This document shows, in pieces, positions 1 through 8,480 of a stretch of DNA of 31,060 nucleotides. This stretch comes from Clostridiales bacterium UBA2432. GTDB lineage: Bacteria; Bacillota; Clostridia; Lachnospirales; Vallitaleaceae. Location: NCBI GenBank assembly GCA_002342805.1, contig DDQW01000065.1:29566-60625 (forward strand). Reading direction: 5' to 3'. Numbering within the stretch: position 1 is the first letter of the stretch; every line of letters starts with the position of its first letter. A model generated the notes under the pieces. That model ran no database searches and was not told the origin of the DNA. It was given only the letters and a program-made list of their open reading frames with translations. A program made the translations under genes and the position numbers.

Positions 1-167
1 GATTTAGGAGAATCCCATCCGAAGAAAAACTAAAATGATTTTGAGTGGAAAACTCTTAGGTAAAAATATTACCTATTGCAGCAAAGATTGTCCGTTCATG
101 TTTTGGTTAGTTTTTTATATAATTTATTTGTAGCTGAAATCAATCTATTAAAAAATGGAGGTAGTTT
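1..167 (+). other. Upstream region of the sugar ABC operon
   Basis: No complete gene is seen. Two frames are open from the left edge and close at once (stops at 31-33 and 36-38), so the end of an upstream gene may be present but cannot be identified. A short inverted repeat, GGTAA-N5-TTACC at 59-73, and a GAGT/ACTC hairpin just before it could be regulator sites for the sugar operon. A clear GGAGG ribosome-binding site at 157-161 precedes the ATG at 168. Confidence 0.4.
95..123 (+). promoter_or_regulatory. Candidate sigma-A promoter of the sugar ABC operon
   Basis: A perfect -10 box TATAAT lies at 118-123. The hexamer 17 bases upstream, TTCATG at 95-100, is a poor -35 match (three of six), so a promoter here would probably need an activator, which fits control by the AraC-type regulator encoded downstream. 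Inference from box matching only. Confidence 0.35.
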
Positions 168-1538
168 ATGAAAGGTTTTACAAAAAAAGTAGTGGGGTTA
201 TTTTTAGTATTAACACTTGTAATGTCTTTAACTGCATGTGGTGGCGATGATGCCGGAAGCACAGACAGTTCCACAGACACAGGCACAGATACTTCAGCAG
301 ATTCAGGATCAACGGATTCAGGATCGACAGATACTGACACAGATTCAGGCGATGATGCTGAAGAAGTTACATTGACACTTTGGAGTATTGCAACAGAAAG
401 TGATGCCTTTAATCCGGCATATACAAATGCAATTGCTGATTATGAAGCAGCGCATCCTGGTGTAACTATTGTTCACGAAACATTTGAAAATGAATCATAC
501 AAAACAAAAATTAAGACAGCGGTAGCTGCTAATGATTTACCGGACATCTTCTTTACATGGGGTGGTGGGTTCTCTCAAGCGTTTGTTGAATCCGAAAAGG
601 TTATGCCTTTAGATGATTATTATGCAGACTACTCTGATGAATTAAATCAAGCGGCGTTAGGAAATGCAACATATAATGGCCAAATTTATGGTTCAACATA
701 CTCAACACCGGTTTCATTGTTATTCTACAACAAAAAAATGTTTGATGAGCGTGGATTAACGGCTCCAACGACATTTGAAGAGTGGAAAACTGTAAATCAA
801 GCATTCTTAGATGATGGAATTACACCAATCGGTATTAGTGTAAAAGATACTTGGGTACTTGCAATGACACATGATGCATTAACATTAAAATCAGCAGGTC
901 CTGAAAAAGTACACAATGTATTAACAAAAACAAGCGGAAGTTACAATGATCCGGATTTTATCAATGCATCAGCAAGTTTAGTTGAGCTTATTGAGATGGG
1001 CGCTTTAATTGAAGGTGCAGCAGGCCTTTCAAACGATGAAGCAAGTCAATTATTCTACAACGGAACAGTGCCTATGTATATTACAGGTAGCTGGATGGCA
1101 GGTTCAATCTATACAGACTCAGAAACTCCTGAAGACTTTGATTTAGCACCAATTCCTGTATTAAATGATGAAAATGCACAAATTACGGACTTCATGGGTG
1201 GAGCATCCGATACATTGATGGTAGCAGCATCAACTGAACATCCTGAAGAAGCTGGAAATGCAGCGTTTGAATTAGCACGAAGCATTTCAAAATATGCATA
1301 TCTTGATGGTGCAGGTGTTGCAGCATGGAATGTAGATTATGATGAAAGTGATATTAAACCTTTAGTACAAAAAGTAGCTCAAAATGCAAGAAATGCAACA
1401 TCATTCACATTATGGTTTGATACATTAATGGAAGCAGGCGATGCAGGAGAATACCTTGCATTATTACAAGAATTATATATTGGAAACTTAACACCGGAAG
1501 AATTTGCTGAAGCAATGGCAGATCAACTGGGACAATAA
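168..1538 (+). CDS. Sugar ABC transporter solute-binding lipoprotein (family 1)
   Basis: This is the extracellular sugar-capturing subunit of an ABC importer. The N-terminus has two lysines, a hydrophobic stretch and a lipobox ending in Cys24 (LTAC), so the protein should be lipid-anchored on the outer face of the membrane. Residues about 25-70 form a low-complexity linker of Ser, Thr, Asp and Gly, and the mature two-lobed fold begins near the LTLWSI stretch. Length (456 aa) is usual for the family. Two MalF/MalG-type permeases follow directly, and a GH3 glycosidase comes after them, so the ligand is probably a beta-linked oligosaccharide such as a xylo- or cello-oligosaccharide. The ligand is inferred from context, not from binding residues. 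The start is fixed by a GGAGG site seven bases upstream. Confidence 0.92.
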   Translation: MKGFTKKVVGLFLVLTLVMSLTACGGDDAGSTDSSTDTGTDTSADSGSTDSGSTDTDTDSGDDAEEVTLTLWSIATESDAFNPAYTNAIADYEAAHPGVTIVHETFENESYKTKIKTAVAANDLPDIFFTWGGGFSQAFVESEKVMPLDDYYADYSDELNQAALGNATYNGQIYGSTYSTPVSLLFYNKKMFDERGLTAPTTFEEWKTVNQAFLDDGITPIGISVKDTWVLAMTHDALTLKSAGPEKVHNVLTKTSGSYNDPDFINASASLVELIEMGALIEGAAGLSNDEASQLFYNGTVPMYITGSWMAGSIYTDSETPEDFDLAPIPVLNDENAQITDFMGGASDTLMVAASTEHPEEAGNAAFELARSISKYAYLDGAGVAAWNVDYDESDIKPLVQKVAQNARNATSFTLWFDTLMEAGDAGEYLALLQELYIGNLTPEEFAEAMADQLGQ

Positions 1539-1567
1539 GCACAACATAAAGTTATGGAGGATCGATA

Positions 1568-2449
1568 ATGGACAAAGTCATGAAGAACAAAACAGCAATC
1601 ATTCTATTCATGTTACCGGCAACTGTTTTGTTTGTGTCAATTATCATTGTGCCAATCTTCATGTCCGGCTATTATAGCCTACTTGATTGGGATGGTATGA
1701 CTGAGGCGACATTTATAGGATTAGACAACTACATCGGGTTATTTACAAGTAGGTCAGGAGGCTTTGTTAAGTCACTTAGGAATGCGTTCTTATTAGCCGG
1801 GCTTTCCGTGACACTACAGCTAGGGTTAGCATTAATATTGGCCCTTGCCTTAGCGAAAGGAAGAAAGGGAGAAAGATTCTTTGTAACCGTATTTTTTATT
1901 CCGGTAATGATTTCAACAGTAGTTATTGGACAACTTTGGATGAAGATATATAATCCACAATATGGATTAATCAACATGGCTCTTCGTTCTATGGGATTAG
2001 ATGATCTCACAAGAACATGGTTAGGGGATCAGGATACGGCTTTGTTAGCCGTGTTCGTCCCTCTACTATGGCAATATGTAGGCTATCATATGCTACTTAT
2101 GTATGCAGGAATCAAATCGATTCCGACGAGTTTACGAGAAGCAGCAAAAATTGATGGAGCAACAGATAATCAGATTTCACGGTACATCACCATTCCACTA
2201 TTAAAACCGGTATTGCAAGTATGTGTGATTTTTGCAGTGGTCGGATCATTGAAAGCATTTGATATGATTTATGTTTTAACTAATGGAGGACCGGCACATG
2301 CCAGTGAAGTTCCAAGTACACTTATGGTTTCTAGGATTTTCTTAAGGAACCAATATGGCTATGGAAGTTCAATTGCCATTATGATTATCTTCTTATGTTT
2401 CTTCTTTGCAATATTAATTAAAAAAGCGTTCAAAACGGAGGTGGATTAA
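1568..2449 (+). CDS. Sugar ABC transporter permease, MalF/UgpA type
   Basis: First inner-membrane permease subunit of the importer. About six transmembrane segments are visible, beginning with one at residues 9-33. The cytoplasmic EAA loop, which docks the ATPase, reads EAAKIDGATDNQ followed by a PLLKP stretch at about residues 195-220. Length (293 aa) is typical. A GGAGG site lies just before the ATG. The gene lies 29 bases after the solute-binding gene, and its TAA is followed immediately by the ATG of the second permease, so the two are translationally linked. No ATP-binding subunit is present in the cluster; in many Firmicutes such importers share an MsmX-type ATPase encoded elsewhere (established for the family, inferred here). 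Confidence 0.94.
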   Translation: MDKVMKNKTAIILFMLPATVLFVSIIIVPIFMSGYYSLLDWDGMTEATFIGLDNYIGLFTSRSGGFVKSLRNAFLLAGLSVTLQLGLALILALALAKGRKGERFFVTVFFIPVMISTVVIGQLWMKIYNPQYGLINMALRSMGLDDLTRTWLGDQDTALLAVFVPLLWQYVGYHMLLMYAGIKSIPTSLREAAKIDGATDNQISRYITIPLLKPVLQVCVIFAVVGSLKAFDMIYVLTNGGPAHASEVPSTLMVSRIFLRNQYGYGSSIAIMIIFLCFFFAILIKKAFKTEVD

Positions 2450-3283
2450 ATGAAAAAAGAAAGCAAAGTCGGAAAAAATATCGTTTTCGCACTCCTTTGT
2501 TTTTGGACACTTGTACAAATATTCCCGCTTTATTGGATGTTTACTTTTTCATTGAAATCCAATAACGAGATTTTCGGAGAAAATGTTATTGGATTACCTA
2601 AAGAATGGCTATGGGAAAATTATACTGCAGCATTAACAACCGGGAATATGGCTATTTATTTTATGAATAGTTTTATAGTAACCGCCGGTACAATAGCATT
2701 AACTATTATTGCGGCATTAACAGCAACCTATGCTTTAGAGCGTATGGTGTGGAGAGGTCGTAAGTTTGCAAATAATATGTTTATGCTTGGCTTAACGGTA
2801 CCCATTCATGCAGCAATATTACCGGTATTTATTATGCTAAGGAATTTAAAAATGACCAACTCATATCAAGCCTTAATCATTCCTTATGCAGCATTTGCAC
2901 TGGCCATGGCAATATTAATTAGTAGCAGTTTTATCAGTAGTATTCCGCGTGAGCTTGAAGAGGCGGCATGTATTGACGGGGCTAGTATATATGGTATTTT
3001 TTGGCATATTATTTTACCCTTAATGCGACCGGCATTATCAACGATTGGTATTTTTGTTTTCTTGCAAGCCTGGAACGAGTTAATGTTTGCAGTTATCTTT
3101 ATAAGCGAGGCAAAATATCGAACATTATCTGTTGGTATTCAAAACTTATCCGGTTCATATACGACAGAATGGGGACCCATTGGAGCAGCACTTGTTATTG
3201 CAACATTCCCTGTCTTGATTCTATATGCATTCATGGGTAAACGCATACAAGAAAGCTTAGTTATGGGAGCCGTTAAAGGTTAA
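2450..3283 (+). CDS. Sugar ABC transporter permease, MalG/UgpE type
   Basis: Second permease subunit (277 aa). An N-terminal membrane segment (about residues 10-32) is followed by five more. The EAA loop is EEAACIDGASIYG with a LPLMRP stretch at about residues 170-195, the canonical MalG position. The ORF starts at the base after the previous stop; the GGAGG ribosome site sits inside the upstream gene's last codons. Its partner is the MalF-type permease before it. Thirty bases separate it from the glycosidase, so transport and hydrolysis are probably on one transcript. Confidence 0.94.
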   Translation: MKKESKVGKNIVFALLCFWTLVQIFPLYWMFTFSLKSNNEIFGENVIGLPKEWLWENYTAALTTGNMAIYFMNSFIVTAGTIALTIIAALTATYALERMVWRGRKFANNMFMLGLTVPIHAAILPVFIMLRNLKMTNSYQALIIPYAAFALAMAILISSSFISSIPRELEEAACIDGASIYGIFWHIILPLMRPALSTIGIFVFLQAWNELMFAVIFISEAKYRTLSVGIQNLSGSYTTEWGPIGAALVIATFPVLILYAFMGKRIQESLVMGAVKG

Positions 3284-3312
3284 TACATTAAAGTTAAATA
3301 TAGGAGGTCAAT

Positions 3313-5418
3313 ATGTATCAACATGAGAAGAATCGAAAACGTGCACAAGAACTTGTTGCACAGATGACATTAGATGAAAAAATAAGCCAATTGACCTATA
3401 ATTCAGCAGGAATTCCTCGTTTGGGAATTCCTGCTTACAATTGGTGGAATGAAGCATTGCATGGTGTGGCAAGAGCTGGTACAGCAACAAGTTTTCCTCA
3501 AGCCATTGGTTTAGCCGCTATTTTTGACGACGAATTTTTAAGTCATGTGGCTAAAGTGATTGCCGATGAAGGGCGTGCAAAATATAATGAAGCATCCAAA
3601 CATGGAGATCGAGATATTTATAAGGGATTGACTTTTTGGTCACCCAATATTAATATTTTTAGAGACCCAAGGTGGGGCCGGGGCCATGAAACTTATGGGG
3701 AAGACCCATATTTATCAGCTAGACTAGGTGTGGCCTTTATTAAAGGGCTACAAGGAGATGGCGATGTCATGCATGCAGCTGCTTGTGCAAAGCACTTTGC
3801 GGTGCATAGCGGACCGGAAGACCTCCGTCACGAATTTGATGCCATATCAACACCTAAAGACCTTTGGGAAACGTATTTGCCGGCATTTGAAGCATGCGTC
3901 AAAGAGGGTCAGGTCGAGAGCGTTATGGGCGCCTATAATCGCGTCAATGGAGAGCCGGCTTGCGGAAGTTATTTTCTTCTTAGAGATATTTTACGTGAGC
4001 GTTGGGAATTCAAAGGTCATGTTGTATCTGATTGTTGGGCGATTAAAGATTTTCATATGTATCACAAGGTGACAAAATCACCAAAAGAATCGGCAGCACT
4101 TGCTATGGATGCAGGTTGTGATTTGAACTGTGGAAATATTTACCTATATATGCTACAAGCCTATGAAGCGGGACTCGTAACAGAAGATCAGATTACAGAA
4201 GCAGCGGTTCGATTATTTACGACACGATATAAGTTAGGATTGTTTGATGATACGGAGTTTGATCAAATACCTTATGAAGTTATTGAATCCAAAGAGCATA
4301 CAGAGCTTGCCGTTGAAGCTGCAAGAAAAAGTATTGTTCTTTTGAAAAATGAAGGAATTCTACCCCTAGATAAAAGTGCCCTTAAAACCATTGGTGTGAT
4401 TGGACCTAATGCCAATAGTCGACTTGCCTTAAAGGCCAATTACTATGGAACATCGTCTCGATATATAACCTTGCTTGAAGGCATTCAAGATGAAGTCGGT
4501 GACCATGCACGTGTACTTTATAGTAAGGGATGCGAACTTTGGAAGGATCGAACAGAGCCCTTAGCGGTAGCAAACGATCGACTATCAGAAGCCATAACGG
4601 TTGCAGAGCATAGCGATGTGGTTGCATTATGTCTTGGCTTGGATGAACGTCTTGAAGGTGAAGAAATGGACGAAGGAAATCATGTAGGTTCCGGGGATAA
4701 AGTCGATCTTGAACTTCCCAAGGTTCAACAAGAACTCCTGGAAAAAGTCGTGGAGACAGGTAAACCGGTGATTCTGTGTCTCATTGCAGGAAGCGCTATT
4801 AACTTAAGCTATGCAGACACACATTGTCAAGGCATATTACAGGCATGGTATCCGGGAGCACGTGGTGGTAAAGCCCTTGCGGATATTCTTTTTGGACATA
4901 CATCACCATCAGGGAAACTACCGATAACCTTCTATCGTACCTTAGAAGGATTGCCTGAATTTACAGACTATTCAATGGAAAACAGGACTTATCGTTATTA
5001 TACAGAGGAACCTTTATATTCCTTTGGATATGGATTGACATATGGGGATATTCGGTGTCAAGAGGCATATATCGAAGAAGTCAAAGAAAATAAGTTTATG
5101 AAAGTTAGTGTAAAGGCTGAGAATATAGGCCAAATAGGAACTGAAGATGTTATTCAGTGTTATATAAAAGATCAAGAATCAAAGTATGCTGTAAAAAATG
5201 TCAGTTTGTCAGGATATCAGCGTATTCGTCTTGAAGCAGGAGAGACAAGACGGGTCTCTATTGAAATTCCTTGGACGGCTTTGATGGCGGTAGATGAGCT
5301 TGGAGAACGAAGGATTGATAGTCAAACATTTACCTTATATGTAGGTACGTTTTTACCGGATGAGCGCAGTCAAACATTAATGGAGCAACAACCTTTATCG
5401 ATTCAGATTAATCTGTAG
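3313..5418 (+). CDS. Glycoside hydrolase family 3 beta-glycosidase (beta-xylosidase/beta-glucosidase type)
   Basis: This enzyme removes sugars from the non-reducing end of beta-linked oligosaccharides by a retaining mechanism. No signal peptide is present, so it acts in the cytoplasm on imported substrate. The N-terminal barrel carries the family motifs: KHF at residues 160-162, GAYNRVNG near 210, and VVSDCWAI with Asp240 as the expected nucleophile. The second domain holds LEGEEMD (447-453), where one of Glu448/450/451 is the likely acid/base. A C-terminal fibronectin-III-like domain follows SFGYGLTYG at about residue 580. The length (701 aa) fits the short bacterial beta-xylosidase group, and the early PAYNWWNEALHGV motif is typical of that group. 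Substrate preference between xylosides and glucosides cannot be settled by reading. A GGAGG site at about 3303 sets the start. Confidence 0.93.
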   Translation: MYQHEKNRKRAQELVAQMTLDEKISQLTYNSAGIPRLGIPAYNWWNEALHGVARAGTATSFPQAIGLAAIFDDEFLSHVAKVIADEGRAKYNEASKHGDRDIYKGLTFWSPNINIFRDPRWGRGHETYGEDPYLSARLGVAFIKGLQGDGDVMHAAACAKHFAVHSGPEDLRHEFDAISTPKDLWETYLPAFEACVKEGQVESVMGAYNRVNGEPACGSYFLLRDILRERWEFKGHVVSDCWAIKDFHMYHKVTKSPKESAALAMDAGCDLNCGNIYLYMLQAYEAGLVTEDQITEAAVRLFTTRYKLGLFDDTEFDQIPYEVIESKEHTELAVEAARKSIVLLKNEGILPLDKSALKTIGVIGPNANSRLALKANYYGTSSRYITLLEGIQDEVGDHARVLYSKGCELWKDRTEPLAVANDRLSEAITVAEHSDVVALCLGLDERLEGEEMDEGNHVGSGDKVDLELPKVQQELLEKVVETGKPVILCLIAGSAINLSYADTHCQGILQAWYPGARGGKALADILFGHTSPSGKLPITFYRTLEGLPEFTDYSMENRTYRYYTEEPLYSFGYGLTYGDIRCQEAYIEEVKENKFMKVSVKAENIGQIGTEDVIQCYIKDQESKYAVKNVSLSGYQRIRLEAGETRRVSIEIPWTALMAVDELGERRIDSQTFTLYVGTFLPDERSQTLMEQQPLSIQINL

Positions 5419-5424
5419 TTTCGG

Positions 5425-5453
5425 TTGGTATCTACTATAATCTATGGTAGAAT
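5425..5453 (+). promoter_or_regulatory. Candidate promoter of the two-component genes, overlapped by a palindrome
   Basis: TTGGTA at 5425-5430 and TAGAAT at 5448-5453 are separated by 17 bases. An imperfect palindrome (CTACTATA-ATC-TATGGTAG, 5432-5450) covers the spacer and the start of the -10. It has no U-tract after it, so it looks more like an operator than a terminator. The kinase and regulator may therefore have their own transcript besides read-through from the sugar operon. Confidence 0.45.
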
Positions 5454-5480
5454 AAAAGAAAATGCAAGCAGGTGATGAGA

Positions 5481-7223
5481 ATGAAAAAACGATTAAAAGA
5501 TCAATTTAACGACTTGAATTTGGATAAAAAAGTTAAATATCTTTTTATTGCGATTATTCTCATTTACCTGCTTGTTTTCTATGGGATATACGCTTTTATC
5601 ATTCAAGAAAGCATGATTGAATATACCTTAGAAAGTAATATGAATACCTTAAAATCAATTGGAAACAACTTAAATGCAGAGATTGAAAGTATAGATAATA
5701 TGAGCCAGCTGATTATGACAGACAAGGAAGTTGTTGCCTTTTTGAAGTCAGATGAAGACGACTTTTATGTAAAACAAGAAGCAGTGCGCGCTATCTATGA
5801 TACTATGAATTTATTTAATAATGTTTCGTCTGTTTTTGTATTCCAAGAAGATTATGAGTATGTATCGTCAGGGATTGGAGTTACCCACATTGATGTGGAG
5901 AAACTTGAGGAACTCCTTGAAGATGTTCGCCCTAGAGCCGGCGGCTATTACTTGGCAATTAACGGAAGAGGAGCAATACGACGGGATATTGAATGGCCGG
6001 TCATTTCCTTAATTCGTGTTGTCAATGATTTAGAAACGCAACGTCCAATCGGAAGTATTATGATTAACTTATCTGTGGATTTGTTCGATAATACCTATCG
6101 CAATATGACATCAGAAAATAAGTCTTTTGGTTTCTTTGGCCTTGACGGAACCGTTTTATCCAAGCAAAACTATCATGAAGCCTTAGATGCTATTGAATAT
6201 AGCGGTGCAAGTTATGCGCAAGAAACGATTGGAAATGAAGGGATTGTTTCCTATCAAGTCATTGACAATACTCCCTTTATTCTGAAATCCTATGAAAAAA
6301 TTCATTTTACACAAGTGCTGACCGATGAAGCGGGGAAAATATTAGCCATTGTCTTTTTTGTTTCAGTTTTAGTTATTGGAATGATTGGATTTTTTATTAC
6401 ACGTTATATTACCCATCCGATCCAAAGACTGGCCGGTGCTATGAAGTCTGTTAATACAGGGTGGTTACGCCGTGTGAGCCTGCCCCTTGCAAATGATGAA
6501 ATAGGTTATTTAAAAGACAGCTATAACGATATGCTTGTGGAACTCAATGAATTGATAAGTGAACTGCTGGAGAAGGAAAAATCTATTCAGCAAGCAGAGT
6601 TAGAAGTCTTGCAAGAACAGATTAAGCCACATTTTTTATATAATACATTAGATACCATTGCCTATCTAGCATTAACTGAACCTGCAGAAAATGTTTATGA
6701 AGCAGTCGATACACTTGGAAAATTCTATCGAAAATTTTTGAGCCGTGGCAGTCGTGAGATTCCGATCAAAGATGAAGTGGAAATCGTCAAAGACTATTTA
6801 ACCTTACAACGATTACGTTATGGAGATATTTTTGAAGATGTCTATGAAGTGGATCCGGAATTAGAAAATATTCGTGTGCCTAAGTTGATTTTACAACCTC
6901 TTGTTGAGAACAGTTTATATCATGGTGTCCGACTAAAAGGTGAAAAGTGTATTATAAAAATCCAAGTATTTGAAAAAGAAGACAAGGTACATCTTGTTAT
7001 TTATGATACAGGAATTGGTATGGACCAAAAGCGAATTGAACAAATCATGGAAGGAAAAAGCCAAAAAAGCTTTGGATTTAAAGGAACTATTGAGCGCATC
7101 CAATACTATTTCGATCAAAAAGATGTTGTAACAGTGACGAGTGTCGTGGGAGAATATACATGTGTGGATATAAAAATTCCCAAAGGAGGTAATAAACAGG
7201 ATGTATCGAGTGATGATTATTGA
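5481..7223 (+). CDS. YesM-type sensor histidine kinase (HPK7 class)
   Basis: Membrane kinase that senses an extracellular cue and phosphorylates the regulator encoded next. One transmembrane segment lies at about residues 19-41, then a roughly 240-residue extracellular sensor region of the Cache type, a second membrane segment at about 287-309, and a HAMP linker. The His_kinase domain carries EQIKPHFLYNTLD with His384 as the phosphorylation site. The ATPase domain shows LQPLVENSLYHG (Asn477) and DTGIGM (Asp509). The start at 5481 is chosen because AGGTGA at 5470-5475 lies five bases before it; two in-frame upstream codons (GTG 5472, ATG 5475) overlap that site. The gene overlaps the regulator by 23 bases. 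Kinases of this type usually control nearby sugar-transport genes, so the ABC/GH3 genes are the likely target (inference). Confidence 0.93.
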   Translation: MKKRLKDQFNDLNLDKKVKYLFIAIILIYLLVFYGIYAFIIQESMIEYTLESNMNTLKSIGNNLNAEIESIDNMSQLIMTDKEVVAFLKSDEDDFYVKQEAVRAIYDTMNLFNNVSSVFVFQEDYEYVSSGIGVTHIDVEKLEELLEDVRPRAGGYYLAINGRGAIRRDIEWPVISLIRVVNDLETQRPIGSIMINLSVDLFDNTYRNMTSENKSFGFFGLDGTVLSKQNYHEALDAIEYSGASYAQETIGNEGIVSYQVIDNTPFILKSYEKIHFTQVLTDEAGKILAIVFFVSVLVIGMIGFFITRYITHPIQRLAGAMKSVNTGWLRRVSLPLANDEIGYLKDSYNDMLVELNELISELLEKEKSIQQAELEVLQEQIKPHFLYNTLDTIAYLALTEPAENVYEAVDTLGKFYRKFLSRGSREIPIKDEVEIVKDYLTLQRLRYGDIFEDVYEVDPELENIRVPKLILQPLVENSLYHGVRLKGEKCIIKIQVFEKEDKVHLVIYDTGIGMDQKRIEQIMEGKSQKSFGFKGTIERIQYYFDQKDVVTVTSVVGEYTCVDIKIPKGGNKQDVSSDDY

Positions 7224-7941
7224 TGATGAACAAAAAATCAAAAATTTGCTGAAGTTAACCATCAAATGGGAGATGCTGGGATTTGAAGTTGTGGGTGAAG
7301 CATCAAGTGGAATTGAGGCCATTAATACCATTGATGAACTCAATCCGGATGTTTTATTTGTCGATATTCGAATGCCTTTTATGGATGGTATTGAATTTGC
7401 TAAGTTAGCGATTGAACGGTATCCCTATCTAAAGATTGTTATGCTAACAGCCTTCAATGATTTTGATTACGCAAGAGAATGTATTGGTATTGGTGTCACG
7501 AATTATTTGCTTAAACCCATTAATAAAATTGAAATTAATGATACACTGACTAACATAAAAAAAGAATTGGACCGACATGCCCCACGTGAAGAACGAGAAC
7601 AGGTGGATGAAGTTAAGCTTTCGTCTATCGGCAAAGTAAGAGAGTACGTTATCGAACATTTTAAAGAACCGGAGTTGAATTTGACTTCAGTAGCACTTAA
7701 GTTTGGATTTAACGCTAGTTACTTAAGTCGAGCGTTTAAAGAAGAAACGGGTGTCTCTTTTATTGATTTTTTAAATGGATGCCGTATGGAATATGCAATT
7801 AGTTTGTCAAAAGAAAACCAATATATGTATCAGGTGGCAGCAGAAGTTGGTATACCGGATCCGAATTATTTTGGAAAATGCTTTAAAAAATATACAGGCT
7901 TAAGTTTTTCGAATTATATTAAAGAGAACAAAAGAGAGTAA
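7201..7941 (+). CDS. YesN-type response regulator, receiver plus AraC DNA-binding domain
   Basis: DNA-binding partner of the preceding kinase. The receiver domain covers residues 1-120 with Asp8/Asp9 for metal, Asp55 in FVDIRMPF as phosphoacceptor, Thr83 as the switch residue and Lys105 in LLKPINK. An AraC/XylS-type domain with two helix-turn-helix motifs occupies about 142-243, ending with DPNYFGKCFKKYTGLS, the usual second helix-turn-helix. At 246 aa it lacks the long middle domain of the larger YesN proteins. The ribosome site AAAGGAGG is inside the kinase gene. It probably activates the sugar importer and glycosidase genes upstream; no binding site can be proven by eye. Confidence 0.93.
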   Translation: MYRVMIIDDEQKIKNLLKLTIKWEMLGFEVVGEASSGIEAINTIDELNPDVLFVDIRMPFMDGIEFAKLAIERYPYLKIVMLTAFNDFDYARECIGIGVTNYLLKPINKIEINDTLTNIKKELDRHAPREEREQVDEVKLSSIGKVREYVIEHFKEPELNLTSVALKFGFNASYLSRAFKEETGVSFIDFLNGCRMEYAISLSKENQYMYQVAAEVGIPDPNYFGKCFKKYTGLSFSNYIKENKRE

Positions 7942-7974
7942 TATATTTCTGTAATAGATTTTATGGATTTTGCG

Positions 7975-8001
7975 AAAAGTTGTGGAAATTTTAACTTTTT
8001 T
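7975..8001 (+). terminator. Weak candidate terminator after the two-component genes
   Basis: AAAAGTT (7975-7981) pairs perfectly with AACTTTT (7993-7999), and the right arm runs into six T residues. The stem has only one G:C pair, so it would be weak. The -35 box of the next operon falls in its loop. Confidence 0.3.
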
Positions 8002-8011
8002 AGGGTAGAAT
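7983..8011 (+). promoter_or_regulatory. Candidate promoter of the DUF2752/CD225 pair
   Basis: TGGAAA at 7983-7988 (four of six) and TAGAAT at 8006-8011 (five of six) are 17 bases apart. Transcription would start near 8018, leaving room for the ribosome site AGGAAGAG at 8033-8040. Confidence 0.4.
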
Positions 8012-8045
8012 AAGGATAGATAAATTGAGTTTAGGAAGAGACAGA

Positions 8046-8456
8046 ATGAAAATCGATATAAAAAGCAAAACGTTTAGATGGTTTATAGGAATTGCAATCC
8101 CTATTATTGTACTAGGTTTAATTGCATTTCTTTACTTATACGGAAACCCTGTGCCATGTTTTTTTCGGCGATGGACAGGGTTAAATTGTCCCGGTTGCGG
8201 AAGCGGTAGAGCGGCCTATGATCTTGTCCATTTTCATTTGTTTGAAGCGATGGGGCATAATATTATGTTTGTTGTTCTGATGCCGTTTATGGCCTATTAT
8301 TTGTTAAAGTTATATTTATTTATCGTGCTTGGAAGAGATGTTTTACCGTTTTTTAACTTTTCATATAAACAGATGCATGTACTTTTTATAATTATCGTTG
8401 CATTTTTTGTCTTGAGAAACATACCGGTAAAACCTTTTATTTTATTATCACAATAA
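8046..8456 (+). CDS. DUF2752 family membrane protein
   Basis: A 136-residue protein with the hallmark of the DUF2752 family: Cys38, then TGLNCPGCGSGRA with Cys48 and Cys51 right after the first membrane segment (about 13-32). Two further hydrophobic segments follow (about 75-98 and 108-128). The function of the family is unknown. The start at 8046 is preferred over the in-frame TTG at 8025 because AGGAAGAG lies five bases before it. It is 24 bases from the zinc-ribbon/CD225 gene, so the two are probably co-transcribed and may act together in the membrane. Confidence 0.82.
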   Translation: MKIDIKSKTFRWFIGIAIPIIVLGLIAFLYLYGNPVPCFFRRWTGLNCPGCGSGRAAYDLVHFHLFEAMGHNIMFVVLMPFMAYYLLKLYLFIVLGRDVLPFFNFSYKQMHVLFIIIVAFFVLRNIPVKPFILLSQ

Positions 8457-8480
8457 ACATTTATGTCAGGAGGATGAGTT

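Noticed and set aside
1..38. Tail of an upstream gene at the left edge
   Set aside because: Two different frames close within 38 bases and neither short tail can be matched to a family.
240..350. Tandem repeat in the solute-binding gene as a phase-variation tract
   Set aside because: The Ser/Thr/Asp/Gly repeats are imperfect, in units of whole codons, and are a normal lipoprotein linker.
6933..7343. Antisense open frame of 136 codons across the kinase/regulator junction
   Set aside because: It has no ribosome site, its translation is Phe/Ser/His-rich without domain features, and it lies over two well-supported genes. Other antisense open frames of 60-130 codons (for example 9530-9919, 22034-22444) are rejected for the same reason.
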